This document shows, one piece after another, positions 63,436 through 64,000 of a stretch of DNA of 64,000 nucleotides (position 1 is the stretch's first letter; the number at the start of each line of letters is the position of its first letter). The notes below the pieces were generated by a model. The model was not told the DNA's origin and searched no databases. It worked only from the letters and a program-made list of their open reading frames with translations. Origin of the DNA: Sweltsa coloradensis (lineage: Eukaryota; Arthropoda; Insecta; Plecoptera; Chloroperlidae); NCBI GenBank assembly GCA_024449915.1, contig JAMZAV010000026.1, forward strand, positions 372,001 through 436,000. The letters are read 5' to 3'. Both the position numbers and the translations under genes were made by a program.

Positions 63436-64000
63436 TTTTGTTGTGGATTTTGGAAACCTCAAGCAAGACCGCATCAATGAAGGAGATTTGTTGCTATAAT
63501 AAGTTAAACTCAAACAAAGTGAACAATAAAATACAGGGTCGCATTTATGATGTTGTTAATTAACAGCTATTCTGACAATCTGACAACAAGGTATGGCAGG
63601 CTACGTATCGTTTTTGCGAGGGCTAGGCTTAAGCTTACAGTATTCTGTGTAGCCAAGAATCATGATTATGCTAGGGCTGTGCAAATAGTGATTTTTCAGT
63701 TCGAATCGAATATGAAATAATGAATAATTTTACTTTTGAATAGTTTCAAATAATGATTGGAATAATAGCATTTTTTCATTAAGTTGAGTTTTATTAATTA
63801 GTGTTTGATATTTACACGAGATCAACGTCAAGATTTGTATGTAGGCCTACCTTAGGCTTGCTATCTTTAAAAGAGAAAACGTATCAAGATCAACGTGTCT
63901 TTTCAAGTGACTGACAAGGGGTGATGTTGCTGCAAAATAAAAAAAAAACGTAGACCATAGATGGCCTAAGCTGATAGGGGCTTATATTTTGAGCATAGGT
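63436..64000. other. AT-rich end of window, nothing recognised
   Basis: No SELENOH exon, SECIS-like hairpin or other feature could be supported up to the window edge. Confidence 0.4.

Overview
This is animal nuclear DNA. It is AT-rich, the genes are split by introns with GT-AG borders, non-coding sequence dominates, and the spaces are full of decayed transposons. The palindrome AGGCCT/TAGGCCTA is scattered everywhere. The gene set (TMEM26, SFSWAP, RNF220 and SELENOH homologues) and the repeats suggest a non-vertebrate metazoan, possibly a marine deuterostome. I cannot name the species from sequence alone.

Layout. 1-9.6 kb: no intact gene, but a GGTGA minisatellite, fold-back elements, a reverse-transcriptase remnant (about 4.98-6.2 kb) and one unidentified broken coding stretch (about 6.72-6.96 kb). 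9.7-18.3 kb, plus strand: a complete ten-exon TMEM26-like membrane protein gene (537 codons, all intron phases consistent). Its TGA stop is followed in frame by 44 more codons that include a clear membrane segment. 18.9-23 kb: intergenic, with a 1.4-kb palindrome and a small inverted-repeat element. 23.8-47.75 kb, minus strand: a complete eleven-exon SFSWAP (suppressor-of-white-apricot splicing regulator) gene, 878 codons, frame kept across all ten introns. Its 10.7-kb intron 2 holds, on the same strand, a large RNF220-like RING E3 ligase exon and two hAT elements. One hAT element sits only 20 nt from the exon 3 splice acceptor. 48.5-61.2 kb, plus strand: the first two exons of selenoprotein H, separated by an 11.9-kb transposon-rich intron. 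Exon 2 carries an in-frame TGA in a CKSU redox motif, so the TGA is read as selenocysteine. The last exon and the SECIS element were not found and probably lie past the window. SFSWAP and SELENOH are divergent, with start codons 763 bp apart.

The genes do not form one pathway. The parts most worth a second look are the recoded or possibly read-through TGA codons in SELENOH and TMEM26, the transposons abutting SFSWAP splice sites, and the RNF220 exon whose acceptor phase would allow an in-frame SFSWAP-RNF220 chimaera. Others are the repeated copies of the 3' half of TMEM26 exon 4 within a CACTCA array, and several undescribed-looking inverted-repeat elements. Some duplicated stretches differ mainly by one-base losses in homopolymers, which hints at unpolished assembly.
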